A stretch of 64,000 nucleotides of DNA from Mesostigma viride. Taxonomy: Eukaryota; Streptophyta; Mesostigmatophyceae; Mesostigmatales; Mesostigmataceae. The notes under the pieces were generated by a model. It made no database searches. It worked only from the letters and a program-made list of their open reading frames with translations, and had not been told where the DNA came from. The translations under genes and the position numbers were made by a program. The DNA is taken from the NCBI GenBank assembly GCA_009746045.1, contig RPFO01000256.1:1138196-1202195 (forward strand), in the 5' to 3' direction. Below are positions 15,786-25,488 of the stretch, piece by piece. Every line of letters starts with the position of its first letter. The first letter of the stretch is position 1.

Positions 15786-16557
15786 GCAGGGTAGGCTATA
15801 TATAACTGCCGTCAAAGTCAGGGGGGTCAAGACGCGCGTTTTCATTTTTGGTAGAATGTGTGTTGTGAATTAGGCAAAAATACCTAGGCACCTGCCACTT
15901 CAGGGATGATGGAGAATTAGTTGGTGAATAGTTTGAGCCATTGGGGTCCATGGTTGGATGGGTATGCCAGTAGTTACACCCTGTACAAGAAGGTGCCGAT
16001 GCATCGGCAGTACTTGTTTCATGTACGTGTCACATGCTATCTCAAGGGTGGCTGTCATTATTGTAGGTCCTGGGACCCAACTAATAGCATAGACGTGAAA
16101 TATGAACTTCCTTGATAGTTTTGACTCATTATATGCAATAAAATGGTTTATTATGCTTGCAAATAAAAGCGCCATGAGTAGGGGCCGCTGGCATGCAACG
16201 ATGTTCATCACAAGACAAGGTCACATCCCCAACCTAATTATTGTCCATCTAAGCTCAAACTGGGTGCACTAGACTGGCAACACAAGGTGGCAATGTAAAA
16301 TAAACTGGCTCGGGGTGGAGACACTGCTTGGCTATATACCATTCACGAGGCTGAGCGATGAGCCTACAAGTGAGATACACCACCATGCACATATAACACC
16401 ACCAACACATTACATGCTCATCCATGTGGCAATCAGATGTTCATGCCCTACAAACTGATAATGGGCACACATGCACAATTAAAATAAGCAACACACAAGC
16501 CTCTCAAGAGGAGCCACTATAGTGTGCAAACTGCCTATGGCGTACAATACACCCAGT
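15786..16557. other. non-coding interior of the piggyBac element
   Basis: No gene is visible. It contains a second copy of the subterminal motif GTGCCGATGCATCGGCAGTACTTG (15991-16014) and AT-rich sequence. The first 200 bases match the relic at 52728-52935 in inverse orientation. Confidence 0.6.
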
Positions 16558-19032
16558 TTATGATGGGGTGGTTGACTTCTTCTTCTTCTTCTTGTTGATG
16601 GGGCAGTTGGCCTTCAGCCAGGCCTTCCTAGCGACCCCTTGCAGGGTGGAACCAGGCCCTGCCGTCCTGCGGGTCTGCCTTTGTCCTGCCCAGGTCCTCC
16701 CCGGCTCGCTCTTCTCGGTGAGTTTCTTGGAGTGCCTGGCGTCAGGGGTTGACTCCCCTGGAATCACGTCCAGCCCTGGCACTTGGCCTGAGTGGAAAAT
16801 CTGGAAGCACGGATAGTCCACGCTGCTGCACAGAGCAATGTCACACTCTGGGCACCACGAGCTTGTGCGCTTGCGGGCACCGGTGGTGGTTGTGGCGGAG
16901 CAGACCGCGCAGTCAGCCTCGACCACGAAGGGAATGCGCTCAGGCTGGTGGTTGCCATCCCACCGTCCCTCCCTGGTTGGTGTGAGGGTGAGCTGCCTGA
17001 CAGGGGCAGGCGCCCCTGGCCACTTGTTCTCGCCCAGCTGGGCTGCCAGCAGGGACAGGAAGGTGTAGTGGGTCATGGTGGACTTGCCGCGGTTGACGAA
17101 GGTCATCAGCAGGTATGAATTGGTGATGGCATTCACCAGGTGGGCCCCAAAGGCCCTGTGCCACCACACCCTGCTCACCAGGGCCCTGCCCACGTCATAC
17201 TCTGCAGCCAGCTGGTCAAACAGGTCGACTGCTTTGTAGCATGACCAGTAGTTGGGGACGGCTGACGGTGCTGGGACGTTCACCCTCGCATTGCCACGCC
17301 CGCCGTGGCGGTCCACCAAGACCTCCTGCAGGCCATACCCCTTCTGCAGCAGGTACACGAGCTTGCGGTCCATCCACACAAGCGCCTGCAGCCCCGTCTC
17401 CTCGTGCACTGCCCACGCGTAGAAGCCCTGCTTGAGTGCCTTGCCCTTGGGGATGAGCATCTTGAGCTCAGCCCAGGGGATGCCCCTGCGGTTGGGCACA
17501 ACCGTGCCGACCACGTTGTGGCCCTGCTCATGCAGCCACTCCACGGCTGGCCGGCTGGTGTACCACCTGTCCATGGCCACGTCCATGGGGTGGGGCAGGG
17601 TCTCCCCCAGGAGCTGCACCACCTTGACCGTGTGCTGCTCCTCCGGCAGCTTGTCGTACGTGTGGTAGTGCCACAGGTAGCCGCTGGGGTGGCCACACGC
17701 GGAGTACCCCAGGATGTGAAAGGGGGCTGGCTTCAGTGGGTTGAAGCAGCGAATGCAGCAGTACTTGTGGCCGGTGCCCACGCAGCGCTCGTCGATGGCG
17801 CACTTCCCCCCGAGCGTGCAGTACTTCTTGTACGCCTTGTTGAGGTGGATCTCGAGCCACTCGAACTGGTAGAGGCGGTACTCGCGGCACTCGGTGTTGG
17901 CTGGCTTGAAAGCACTGTCCCTGAAGTGCAGGAAGCGTGTGATCTGCTGGAAACGCTTGAATGACATGGCGTGCTGCAGGCCCGGGGCTGTGGACATGCC
18001 CACCTTGCGGTCAGTGAAGTAGAGCTGTGCGTTAGGCAGGCGCCCCAGGCCCATGGTAACCAGGATCCCCAACCACTTGGCCAGCTCATGGATGGTCAAT
18101 GGCGTCCACTCACGTGCCTGGGGTGGCAGAGTGGCCAGCTTCATGTTGGCATACCTGTTTGTCTCCTCCACAATTGGGCCCAGCACCTCATCTCGTGTCC
18201 ACAGCAGAGCAAAGATGTCGATAGGGCTCTCTTGGTACTTAGTCTGGTTGCCGCCAGGCAGCTTGGCCTGCTCAGGAGTTGGCATGGCAACGTCGACAGC
18301 AATGTTTGTCGACAAAGACTGCACATGGCCGTCGGGTGCTCCCACCCCCAAAACCCACCCTCGTGCAGGATCCGAGGCACTCCCCTCATCAGCAGGCTCA
18401 TCGTCGCTTAGCACCGGATCGCCCACATCCTGCTCAGGCATGTCCTCCACGCCATCGGACTGCTTTTGCAGATGTTCCTCCTCTTCCGGGTCAGAATCCG
18501 GTGCCCGCGCGGCCAGCGATCTGCGGCCTTTCTTTCTGCCCCCATCGATCCTCTGGCGCCGGGGGGGGTGCTTGGCAGCTTTCTTGGCTCGTGAACGCTT
18601 GCGCTTCTTCACCGGAGACTCCTCGATGTCCTCCTCATCATCCTCGCCGTCATCCTCCTCCTCCTCCTCGTATTCCTCCTCAGACCCAGCGTCCGACTGC
18701 TCCACCTCATCCGCCTCAGGGGTCGCCTCCCGCGCCTCTGCCGGGCCAGGAGTTTCATCGGCACCATCCCCCACATCGTCAGCAGCCACCAGATACTCAA
18801 AAACCTGGTCCTTCGTGAGTGGGAGCGGCCTTTTATCGCCATCGAACAAGCAAAATGCCTGCGTTTTGTCTCGTGTCACCCGCGTTACTGTCCCTGGTAT
18901 GCGCACATTCGCATAATTTTCACCATATTTATCCTCTGCCCAGTCAGCCCCGAACAGGACCGCAGGAACGCTAACTCTAAGGCCCCTAACGAGCCGCCCT
19001 GAGGCTGCCATGGTCGTGGGCGCGGCCGCCAT
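16558..19032 (-). CDS. piggyBac transposase (DDE_Tnp_1_7)
   Basis: 824 residues from the Met at 19032; the open frame extends upstream but only through the terminal region. The N-terminal third is acidic (long Glu/Asp runs) with basic nuclear-localisation-like patches (KKRKRSRAKKAAK). The catalytic core shows MDVAMDRWYTS, LVWMDRKLV and KAVDLFDQLAAEYDV, fitting the three conserved Asp of the family, followed by RVWWHRAFGAHLVNAITNSY. The C-terminus has a Cys-rich zinc domain (CAVC, CPEC, LC, CFQIFH) and ends in Lys-rich sequence. It would cut and paste the surrounding element at TTAA. Confidence 0.93.
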   Translation of the reverse strand: MAAAPTTMAASGRLVRGLRVSVPAVLFGADWAEDKYGENYANVRIPGTVTRVTRDKTQAFCLFDGDKRPLPLTKDQVFEYLVAADDVGDGADETPGPAEAREATPEADEVEQSDAGSEEEYEEEEEDDGEDDEEDIEESPVKKRKRSRAKKAAKHPPRRQRIDGGRKKGRRSLAARAPDSDPEEEEHLQKQSDGVEDMPEQDVGDPVLSDDEPADEGSASDPARGWVLGVGAPDGHVQSLSTNIAVDVAMPTPEQAKLPGGNQTKYQESPIDIFALLWTRDEVLGPIVEETNRYANMKLATLPPQAREWTPLTIHELAKWLGILVTMGLGRLPNAQLYFTDRKVGMSTAPGLQHAMSFKRFQQITRFLHFRDSAFKPANTECREYRLYQFEWLEIHLNKAYKKYCTLGGKCAIDERCVGTGHKYCCIRCFNPLKPAPFHILGYSACGHPSGYLWHYHTYDKLPEEQHTVKVVQLLGETLPHPMDVAMDRWYTSRPAVEWLHEQGHNVVGTVVPNRRGIPWAELKMLIPKGKALKQGFYAWAVHEETGLQALVWMDRKLVYLLQKGYGLQEVLVDRHGGRGNARVNVPAPSAVPNYWSCYKAVDLFDQLAAEYDVGRALVSRVWWHRAFGAHLVNAITNSYLLMTFVNRGKSTMTHYTFLSLLAAQLGENKWPGAPAPVRQLTLTPTREGRWDGNHQPERIPFVVEADCAVCSATTTTGARKRTSSWCPECDIALCSSVDYPCFQIFHSGQVPGLDVIPGESTPDARHSKKLTEKSEPGRTWAGQRQTRRTAGPGSTLQGVARKAWLKANCPINKKKKKKSTTPS

Positions 19033-19817
19033 GCACGGGCTGTCGCACAAGAAAATCACGTGCGAACGTGAATTTTGCGTCGTACGTCGGTACCGACTGC
19101 ACCCAAAAGTACCCAAAAAACCCTGTACCCCCCCACCTTGGACGGTCCAGAACATGGGTTAAACTTTGTCAAAAGTATGCAAACCCTAGTACCATGCTGT
19201 GAGGAAACTTATAAACTTTCGATCTTCTCAGCTAAGCTTTTCCTAATTCTCAATAGATTTCGCGGCATTTGGTCGCCCGAGAAGGTGCCGACGTGTCGGC
19301 TGTAACTCAGTTTTTGGCGGAAAATCGGCAGCCAGACCATTTAGGGGTTAAGAAAATTACAAACCTCAAGGCGAGAGACAAATACAGGGATTACCAGAAT
19401 AACGCGATCAAGGCCACGGAGTACATGATGGGGTGGCCCGAGTTGAAAAAGGCCAATTTCGTGGCGCTCGCGGAAGGCGATCAGAGGTACTACGACGTGC
19501 AGAGGAAGAGGCGCGCATCGAGTGCCACGGCGTCGAGGTGGCGCAAGGCCTGCGCCCAGCTCGGGCGCACCCAGTACCGTCGCCGCATCCTGTTGCCAAG
19601 GACCAGCGCCGGGTACTGCGCCCCGGGCCGCACGTTCCCCCGGATCAAGTCCGCGTGGAGCGGCACGCACATCCGTTTCGGCGACTCCAGAGCCCCCGCC
19701 CGCGCGTCGGCCGCCAGTCACCAGCGGAAGAAAAAGAAGAAGAAGGTCGCCCCTCTGTCTCGCCGCGCGCTGGTCGCGAGGGCGACCGGTGTCCCGAAAC
19801 ACATCAGGTTCTTCTGA

Positions 19818-20027
19818 GGCGTCTGAGGCGTAGCCCCGCTCGTCCCCCTCCTTGTTTTCGCGTTTGACTGACCTCGTTTCGTTTGCATGCACGCAGGAAC
19901 TCCATCCCGTCAGGCCCATCAGGTAAGTCCCCCATCCACGTCGCGTCAGGGCGACTACGGGGCGGGTTCGACCCCCGCACGTGGACGAACGCGACAAAAA
20001 AACCTCCGTTACCTTACAACTCGCTAC
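19818..20027. other. intergenic segment with tRNA-like fold and splice-like sites
   Basis: No gene is visible. A TCCACGT (19935-19941) pairs perfectly with ACGTGGA (19979-19985), and between them GCGGG-TTCGACC-CCCGC (19962-19978) forms a T-arm-like hairpin. The spacer is too short for a normal tRNA. Upstream, CACGCAG at about 19891-19897 and CAG|GTAAGT at 19918-19926 look like an acceptor and donor. Confidence 0.35.
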
Positions 20028-20429
20028 ATGGGAAATAAGTCCGCGCCGGACACGACTGGCTACCCCTCGGACATAGTGGCCCAGTGCAAAGACACACTCA
20101 CGACGGCGTGTCTGACGGCCGCCATGGCCGCGAGGGCAGCCGCCGACGCCGTAAGTAGAGCCCTGGCCCCTATGGAGACGCAAGTGAACGACGCGCTCGT
20201 GCTGCAGCGATCCGGGATGGAAGAGGAGGCCACCCGCGCGCTGGAGGAGCAGCGGTACGCGTACGAGACGCAGATGAAGAGCGTGCTGGCCAAGGACGCC
20301 CAAGAGGACGCGCGCAAGATCAAGCTGCTCGTGGGCATCTCCTTCGCCGTCGTCGCGCTCTCCGTGTTGGCCCTGTACGCGTGGATGAAAAAAATGACTC
20401 CTAAGAGTATCGTACCCCAGCCCCGATGA
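20028..20429 (+). CDS. probable myristoylated, C-terminally anchored protein, 133 aa
   Basis: The Met at 20028 (MGNKSA) fits an N-myristoylation signal (Gly2, Ser5) and follows an A7 tract 36 nt upstream, so it was preferred to the longer open frame. The middle is an Ala/Glu-rich helical region likely to form a coiled coil. One membrane helix lies near residues 104-124 (LVGISFAVVALSVLALYAW). The stop overlaps the next start as ATGA. Unknown family; probably membrane-associated. Confidence 0.6.
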   Translation: MGNKSAPDTTGYPSDIVAQCKDTLTTACLTAAMAARAAADAVSRALAPMETQVNDALVLQRSGMEEEATRALEEQRYAYETQMKSVLAKDAQEDARKIKLLVGISFAVVALSVLALYAWMKKMTPKSIVPQPR

Positions 20430-20956
20430 ACTACGCGCTATCGAGCTGCACCGGACCCAGCGCCGGGTTAGAAAAGAGGATGCAGGTGTTCCTGACCGGC
20501 TCGAACGGGGCGGGACACACCGTGTTCCTGCTGAAGTCCCCCCTCCGCGACGTCACCTCCTGCCGCCTCGTGTGGGCCAATGTCCCCGCCACCGCGGGGG
20601 TCGGACTGAGCACCGCCGTGCACGTCAAGGTGGGCGACAGGAGCCTCGACAAGGTCGTGACCGCCGTGCCCGCCGCGCCCGGACCCGACATCACGTCCGC
20701 CACCGTCAAGGACTTCATGGCGGGCAAGGCGTACTTCTTCGTGATGCCCAACGGGGTGGAGCTGTACCGCCCCGCCCACGAGATGGACGAGAAGGTCATC
20801 TTCACCCCGGAGCTCCCGGGCGTGCAGTCCGTCGAGGTGGAGATCTACGAGATCCCCCCCGCACTTGATGAAGGCGGGAAGCGCCCTCGCGTCCTACTCA
20901 ACCTGGCAGACGAGACGTTCGCCATGGTGCTGGAATTCACGTGCAAGCACCGCTGA
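20426..20956 (+). CDS. hypothetical beta-rich protein, 176 aa
   Basis: Starts at the overlapping ATGA with the previous gene, which suggests linked expression. The protein alternates polar and hydrophobic residues in short stretches (VFLLKSP, RLVWANVP, VEVEIYEIP), consistent with a beta-sandwich, and has no membrane segment. It ends LEFTCKHR. It might be a capsid or virion-associated protein, but no family is recognised. Confidence 0.55.
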   Translation: MNYALSSCTGPSAGLEKRMQVFLTGSNGAGHTVFLLKSPLRDVTSCRLVWANVPATAGVGLSTAVHVKVGDRSLDKVVTAVPAAPGPDITSATVKDFMAGKAYFFVMPNGVELYRPAHEMDEKVIFTPELPGVQSVEVEIYEIPPALDEGGKRPRVLLNLADETFAMVLEFTCKHR

Positions 20957-20986
20957 AAAAAAAACTGCCACCATGGTATCGAACAC

Positions 20987-22324
20987 ATGGCGAGAGGTCG
21001 CGCGACCGCGAGTAACGCGAAGAAGAAGAGCAAGGCGCCCTCGAGGGCGAAAGGAACCCGCATACACCGGGTGCGCGCACACGATGCGGTACCCCCCACC
21101 GCAAGTGGGCACGAGGCCACAGGTGACGCGGCCGGATCCGGTCAGGGTGTTTTCTCGTGGAAGGCGTTCCTGACGTCGGAGGACCCGCCACCGGGACCGG
21201 GGGATACCGGTTCCTCGGACGACCCCCCATGGCTCCAAAGGCACGTGGCGTGGAGGGCGGGAAGAGACGCCCGGGAGCGGGCGCGGGAAGAGGCATGGGC
21301 GGAGAGGGAGAGGCAGCGGCTGGCGGATCCAGAGGCGTTTCGGAGGGCGCAAAAGGCCGCCAGAGAGAGTGAGTGGAGAGCGGACATGATAGAGAACGCG
21401 CCCGAGATCAAGTTAAGGCAGTTTCGAAATAAGGAGACTGAGCGAACGAAGGAGTGGTATCATCGCGAAAAGGAGCGAAAACAGCAGCTGCCGGAGAAAG
21501 CGGGGGCGAACGACCTTGAGGCCTTCCTGATGTCGGAGGACCCCCCATGGATCCAAAGGCACACGGCGTGGAGGGAGGGGCGGCCCGCTCGAGAGCGGGC
21601 GCGGGAAGAGGCATGGGCCGAGAGGGAGAGACAGCGGCTGGCGGATCCAGAGGCGTTCAGGAGGGCGCAAGAGGCCGCAGATGAGCGTGAGTGGAGAGCG
21701 GACATGATAGAGAACGCAACCCGTCAGAAGTCAGGGTTGGAAAGACTGTGGAACACCGTTAAAAAAAGGAGTGTAGCGGACAGGGATTGGGCGCTCCATG
21801 TGGCATTGATGGAGAAGAGGCAACGAATTGACAAGGCCATCCATCAGGCAAGGGACCGGGAGATGAGGGAAAAAGAGGCCCCGAAAGTCTCCTTGTTTCT
21901 AAACAATCCGGAGCCCTTCCCGGCGTCGGACGACCCATCACCGGGACCGGGTGTGGCCGATTACTCGGTAGCCGACCTGGAAGCCTTTCTGATGTCGGAG
22001 GACCCCCCATGGATCCAAAGGCACACGGCGTGGAGGGAGGGGCGGCCCGCGCGGGAAGAGGCATGGGCGGAGAGGGACAGACGTCGGCTGGCGGATCCTG
22101 AAGCGTTCCGAATGGCAGAAAAAGCCGCCGCCGACCGCGAGTGGAGAGCGGAAATGCGCGAGAAAGAGCCCGAGAAGTACAGGCAATATCTACAAAAGGC
22201 GCGGGTGCGTAAAGCGTCCAGCCGGCAGGCAAAGGACGACGGAGGTGGGCAGGCAAGTGGCGGCCATCGTGTCGGGGCGAGAAGGGTCGCGAGGTGCTCC
22301 GGAGGAGGGGTGCGCCGGGGGTGA
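20987..22324 (+). CDS. charged repeat protein, three internal repeats, 445 aa
   Basis: The basic N-terminus (MARGRATASNAKKKSK) is followed by three copies of a unit of about 75 residues with EDPPW-[IL]-QRH-x-AWR, ARE-x-AWAER and LADPEAFR (starting near residues 64, 182 and 328). The units are rich in Arg/Glu/Trp and predicted helical. The repeats are also visible in the DNA. The start follows an A9 tract and a GGTATCGAACAC leader like that of 15043. Function unknown; the last 40 residues are Gly/Arg-rich. Confidence 0.6.
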   Translation: MARGRATASNAKKKSKAPSRAKGTRIHRVRAHDAVPPTASGHEATGDAAGSGQGVFSWKAFLTSEDPPPGPGDTGSSDDPPWLQRHVAWRAGRDARERAREEAWAERERQRLADPEAFRRAQKAARESEWRADMIENAPEIKLRQFRNKETERTKEWYHREKERKQQLPEKAGANDLEAFLMSEDPPWIQRHTAWREGRPARERAREEAWAERERQRLADPEAFRRAQEAADEREWRADMIENATRQKSGLERLWNTVKKRSVADRDWALHVALMEKRQRIDKAIHQARDREMREKEAPKVSLFLNNPEPFPASDDPSPGPGVADYSVADLEAFLMSEDPPWIQRHTAWREGRPAREEAWAERDRRRLADPEAFRMAEKAAADREWRAEMREKEPEKYRQYLQKARVRKASSRQAKDDGGGQASGGHRVGARRVARCSGGGVRRG

Positions 22325-22434
22325 GACAATCCTTATGCTGGCATTCGGGCTGGGGGGAGGGGTACCTACTCCGGCCTCGTCCGACGCCCGCAGCAGTGCG
22401 CCAAAATAACCTGCGTTATTGTAACACTATCATC

Positions 22435-22818
22435 ATGCCCTTCTACCCCCCTACGTACTTGTACCAGACGGGGAACCTTCCCCTGCAAGGACAGCCCTCC
22501 TACAAGGAGCTGAAGGCCGAAATGGTCGCAGAGAGGGAGAACCGTTCGTCGGCAACCTCGCCACCGCCCACCACCACTGACGCGCCCAGCCCGACAAACG
22601 TCAACCAAGGGCCCTCGGCTGAGGTGCAAAGGGACCAGTTTCGTGCGACCACGCTGAGAAGGGACTCGATCGAGGGATACATGGAGCGACGCGACCAATT
22701 CCAACGCCAGCTGATCACCCGTCGTGACCGCGACGGCGGGCGCTCGGTGGCAATCGCCGCCTCCGTCGTGCTGGTTCTGGCAACGGCGCTACTTGTTTAC
22801 GTCCTCGTTTATAAATAA
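22435..22818 (+). CDS. tail-anchored membrane protein, 127 aa
   Basis: The Met at 22435 (MPFYPPTYLY) is the first plausible start after AT-rich leader sequence. The N-terminus is Pro/Tyr-rich, the middle is Pro/Thr/Ser-rich and then charged, and the C-terminus is one hydrophobic helix (residues about 106-125, VAIAASVVLVLATALLVYVL) ending in YK. No family recognised. Confidence 0.55.
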   Translation: MPFYPPTYLYQTGNLPLQGQPSYKELKAEMVAERENRSSATSPPPTTTDAPSPTNVNQGPSAEVQRDQFRATTLRRDSIEGYMERRDQFQRQLITRRDRDGGRSVAIAASVVLVLATALLVYVLVYK

Positions 22819-22834
22819 TGACAGGTACATGTAA

Positions 22835-23236
22835 ATGGGTGGCCTCCTAGTCGGCGCTCTCTTGATCGTCATTCTTGCGAGTCTCGTTATTTTATTGGTG
22901 CCGGCACTCCGGAGAAGGGAAGTTGACGAGCCCTTTTTACCCCCCCACCCTGGTTTCATGGCCAGCAAAGGGGCACCCAGGTCCGCCTTCCTGTGCCTGG
23001 GGGGTGCCCGATAAGCCCTTCGCGGGTGGGGAGACCTTTGTGGACGAGACAGCCGGGATGCAGACGTCCGCGCCCCCCAGCAGCAGGTGTCGAAGGGCCA
23101 AAAGGTCTTAAAGGTGATTTGCCAAATAATCACCCAAGGACTTGCCTCGTGCACCAAATATAATCTTCCCGATGAAATGCGGAGTCAGATGAGGGCGATG
23201 GACGAGCACAACGCGCGCTTACGTGGTGACAAATAA
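22835..23236 (+). CDS. membrane-anchored protein, frameshifted at two homopolymers
   Basis: The frame from 22835 starts MGGLLVGALLIVILASLV, a membrane anchor, and stops at 23014. Moving frame at the G6 run (22999-23004) and again at the C6 run (23073-23078) leads to a plausible C-terminal half (VSKGQKVLKVICQIITQG, ending RLRGDK, stop 23234-23236). The three parts have matching composition, so I treat them as one gene of about 133 residues with two indels. If only the first frame is real, it is a 59-residue protein. Confidence 0.4.
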
Positions 23237-23903
23237 CATCTCGTCGCATGACACATATACATGGCGACCCCGGGAGAGTGCCCCTTCACCCTGGACGAGC
23301 TGGCGCGGCTGGCGTGCGAGTTCGCGGACCGGCACGTGGTGCCCGCCGCCCACTGCGTGGACTGGATCAGCGTGGAGAAGGACGTCGCGCCCGCCTTCCG
23401 GGACTTCCTCGAGCTCAAGGGGCTGCCCCCATACGACTTCCGGCTCATGGACCAGGACAAGTGGACGGACCACACGCGGGTGTGGGCCGCCGTGTTCCAG
23501 GCGAGGGGGGGGTCCTCGCCAACTCGTGCACCCCCGCCAAGAGGTGGATGTGGGTGCAGAACCTGGCCCTGCGCCACTCGGACGCCCCCGTGGCGCGCGA
23601 GATCCCCCCCGCCCCCTGGTGGTTCGACATCAAGGGCTTCTTCCAGCACAGGACCGGGGTCGCCGACCGGAAGGAGAAGAGGGACTGGGCCGTCGAGTAC
23701 ATGCAGAAGTACGAGTTATGTCTCACCGTCGGAGAGCAGGAGGAGGCCTTCCTGGAGGACTGCAGCGCCAGCGGGGTGTACGACCTCACCGACCTCCTGC
23801 AGCTGCGGGCGGTCCGCAAGCACCTGTCCGAGCACGGCGTGCAGCCCCCCGCCTGGGTCGACGCGACCATCCGCAACCTCAGGCAGCGCCTCACGCTCAA
23901 CTA

Positions 23904-24557
23904 TTTGCGCAGCAACTCGTCAGCAGAGCTTGTGAGCTCCTGGTCCTTGCCGGCTGGAATGACCCAAGGCTGCTGGCTAGCAACCTTTATCCTCACACCA
24001 GGCCTACGACCCTCGATAGGCTCGCCACTCGTCGTGACGACCAAGGTTCGTGTGTGAAGACGCTCGTTGCCTCGTTGAGCCTCGAGCTATATGCAACCTC
24101 GTTCCATCCTTGTTCCTCGGTCATGAGCAACGCTGGGCAACGCTACATTGCCAGAGCCTCGTATCGCTGCCTTGCATCCTCGTTGCAGGCAGCATACAGG
24201 AATCTCTGGCTATCCTGTGTCTAGGACAGCACAGGACCTGCCACAGTCCTGCAAGGACTTACATCCTTGCAGACTTGCTGGCTGGTTACTGGCTTCTACT
24301 AGCCACAGTACCGTTGAGCCCTCAGTACACTGTGTCCCAGTCACGTGAGAGTCCAGGCTAAGCCTGTGCAGGCACGGCCTGCCACGTGTCCTGTCCACTA
24401 TGCCCTGAGTGTGCACCGCCCTCGCCCACCGGTCGGCAGTACTTCGGGACTTGATAACTTTCTAGTCCCTTGTCTGTTCTAGGCGGTTGACACGGCGTTG
24501 GAAAGGTCTCCTCAACCTGCATCCATCTAGCACATTGGTGCCCCAATATGCTAACTC
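23904..24557 (-). repeat. 3' LTR of the copia-like element
   Basis: 654 bp, matching 31635-32292. On the element's strand it is preceded by a purine-rich stretch (AAAACAAGAAAGGGTTG), a plausible polypurine tract. Confidence 0.85.
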
Positions 24558-25488
24558 CAACCCTTTCTTGTTTTGGAGCTTGGACCAGCCTGAGAACCTA
24601 TCAGCCACTGTCCCCACAAGCCTTGACATCTGATCCCTCCCAGAGACCAGACCTGCCTTTTCTTTTGGAACCTGAGGTGCCTCCAAATATTAGCTAGGCC
24701 TGCTCATTGGTTCAAAGGTTGCCCTCTGACCCACATGACATCCCAACCCTTTCTTTGGGAACCTGGTGTAGATTAAAGTTAGGTCTTCACTTAGTCAGAG
24801 GAGTTTGGATAGAGGAGTCCATGAACGTACTATTGTGAGTTCCTGGTCATCCAGTTATCACAGGCGCCCGTTCATATGGCGCCCGCCACGGAGCCTCCTT
24901 TATCTTTTAAATCCTTCCAAAGACTGAGAGAGCCCTGACAAATGTTAGCCAACACATGGGGAGCCCATGTCCTCACTGAGTCTCACTCAGGATTCATACA
25001 TGCCAGGCTGAGGTCAGCTGGGGAATCGAACCCCACCCCATATCCTCCAGGTTTGGATCAGCTCCTGGAACTGAGCATCACAAACAACAAGACATGACAA
25101 TAACAAGATTATGTTTTATTATAAAGAGTATAACCCATAGTGAGGCCCCTGGCAACCACGTCCAACATGGTCACACAACCAGGGATTTTATTAGCATGCA
25201 ACAGGTTGGTTACAGAGAATATATACAAATGTACAGCAACCTGTTAGAGCCAACACTTGGGCTGCCCTTGCAGGGTCCATTCCATGAAGACCCAAGGCCC
25301 ATTACAAAGTCCTTAAGACTCTTCTGCAGCTCCATGACAGAGCCAGGCGAAATTCTCAGCCAGGGGAGTGACTCCACCCTGACCCCTGTCCAGCAGAGTG
25401 TGTCTGAACTCTGAAGGACCTGCTGTCAGCCACCACGTGGCTGCCCAGCCCACTGGGATGCCTCCCACCTAGAGCAAGGCTGTTTGGT
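24558..25488. other. non-coding part of the LTR element next to its 3' LTR
   Basis: About 930 bases without a convincing gene; several GTGAG-like and CAGG-rich stretches only. It contains one GAATCGAACCCC stretch (25024-25035) resembling a T-arm, without the rest of a tRNA. Confidence 0.5.

Larger units (their letters stand above)
15149..19351. mobile_element. piggyBac-family DNA transposon with TTAA duplication
   Basis: TTAA at 15149-15152 and 19348-19351 flank a 4195-bp element. Its ends carry inverted CCCCTAAATGG / CCATTTAGGGG, and inside them GCCGATGCATCGGCTGTAACTCAG (left) and GCCGACGTGTCGGCTGTAACTCAG (right) are both read in plus orientation. The only gene is the transposase on the minus strand, with an intact frame, so the insertion may be recent. 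A relic of the same family is at 52728-53100. A LINE piece is nested at 15301-15785. Confidence 0.9.
15043..19817 (+). pseudogene. viral gene split by the piggyBac element
   Basis: Exonic parts are 15043-15152 and 19352-19817. The start MGRSNWKETPK follows a T-tract and a TATATCGAAC leader. The transposon sits at TTAA; taking one TTAA as the original site, the reading frame continues across the gap into KITNLKARDKYRDY. The product would be about 190 residues, basic, with an Arg-rich centre, a Lys7 run and an Arg/Lys tail, so it may bind nucleic acid or act as a virion core protein. The N-terminal MGRS could be an acylation site. No family recognised. Confidence 0.7.

Noticed and set aside
18053-18916. 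Ser-rich 287-codon plus-strand frame in the piggyBac element
   Set aside because: Antisense shadow of the acidic N-terminus of the transposase.
25024-25035. tRNA gene in the LTR element
   Set aside because: Only a T-arm-like piece; no acceptor or anticodon stem found.
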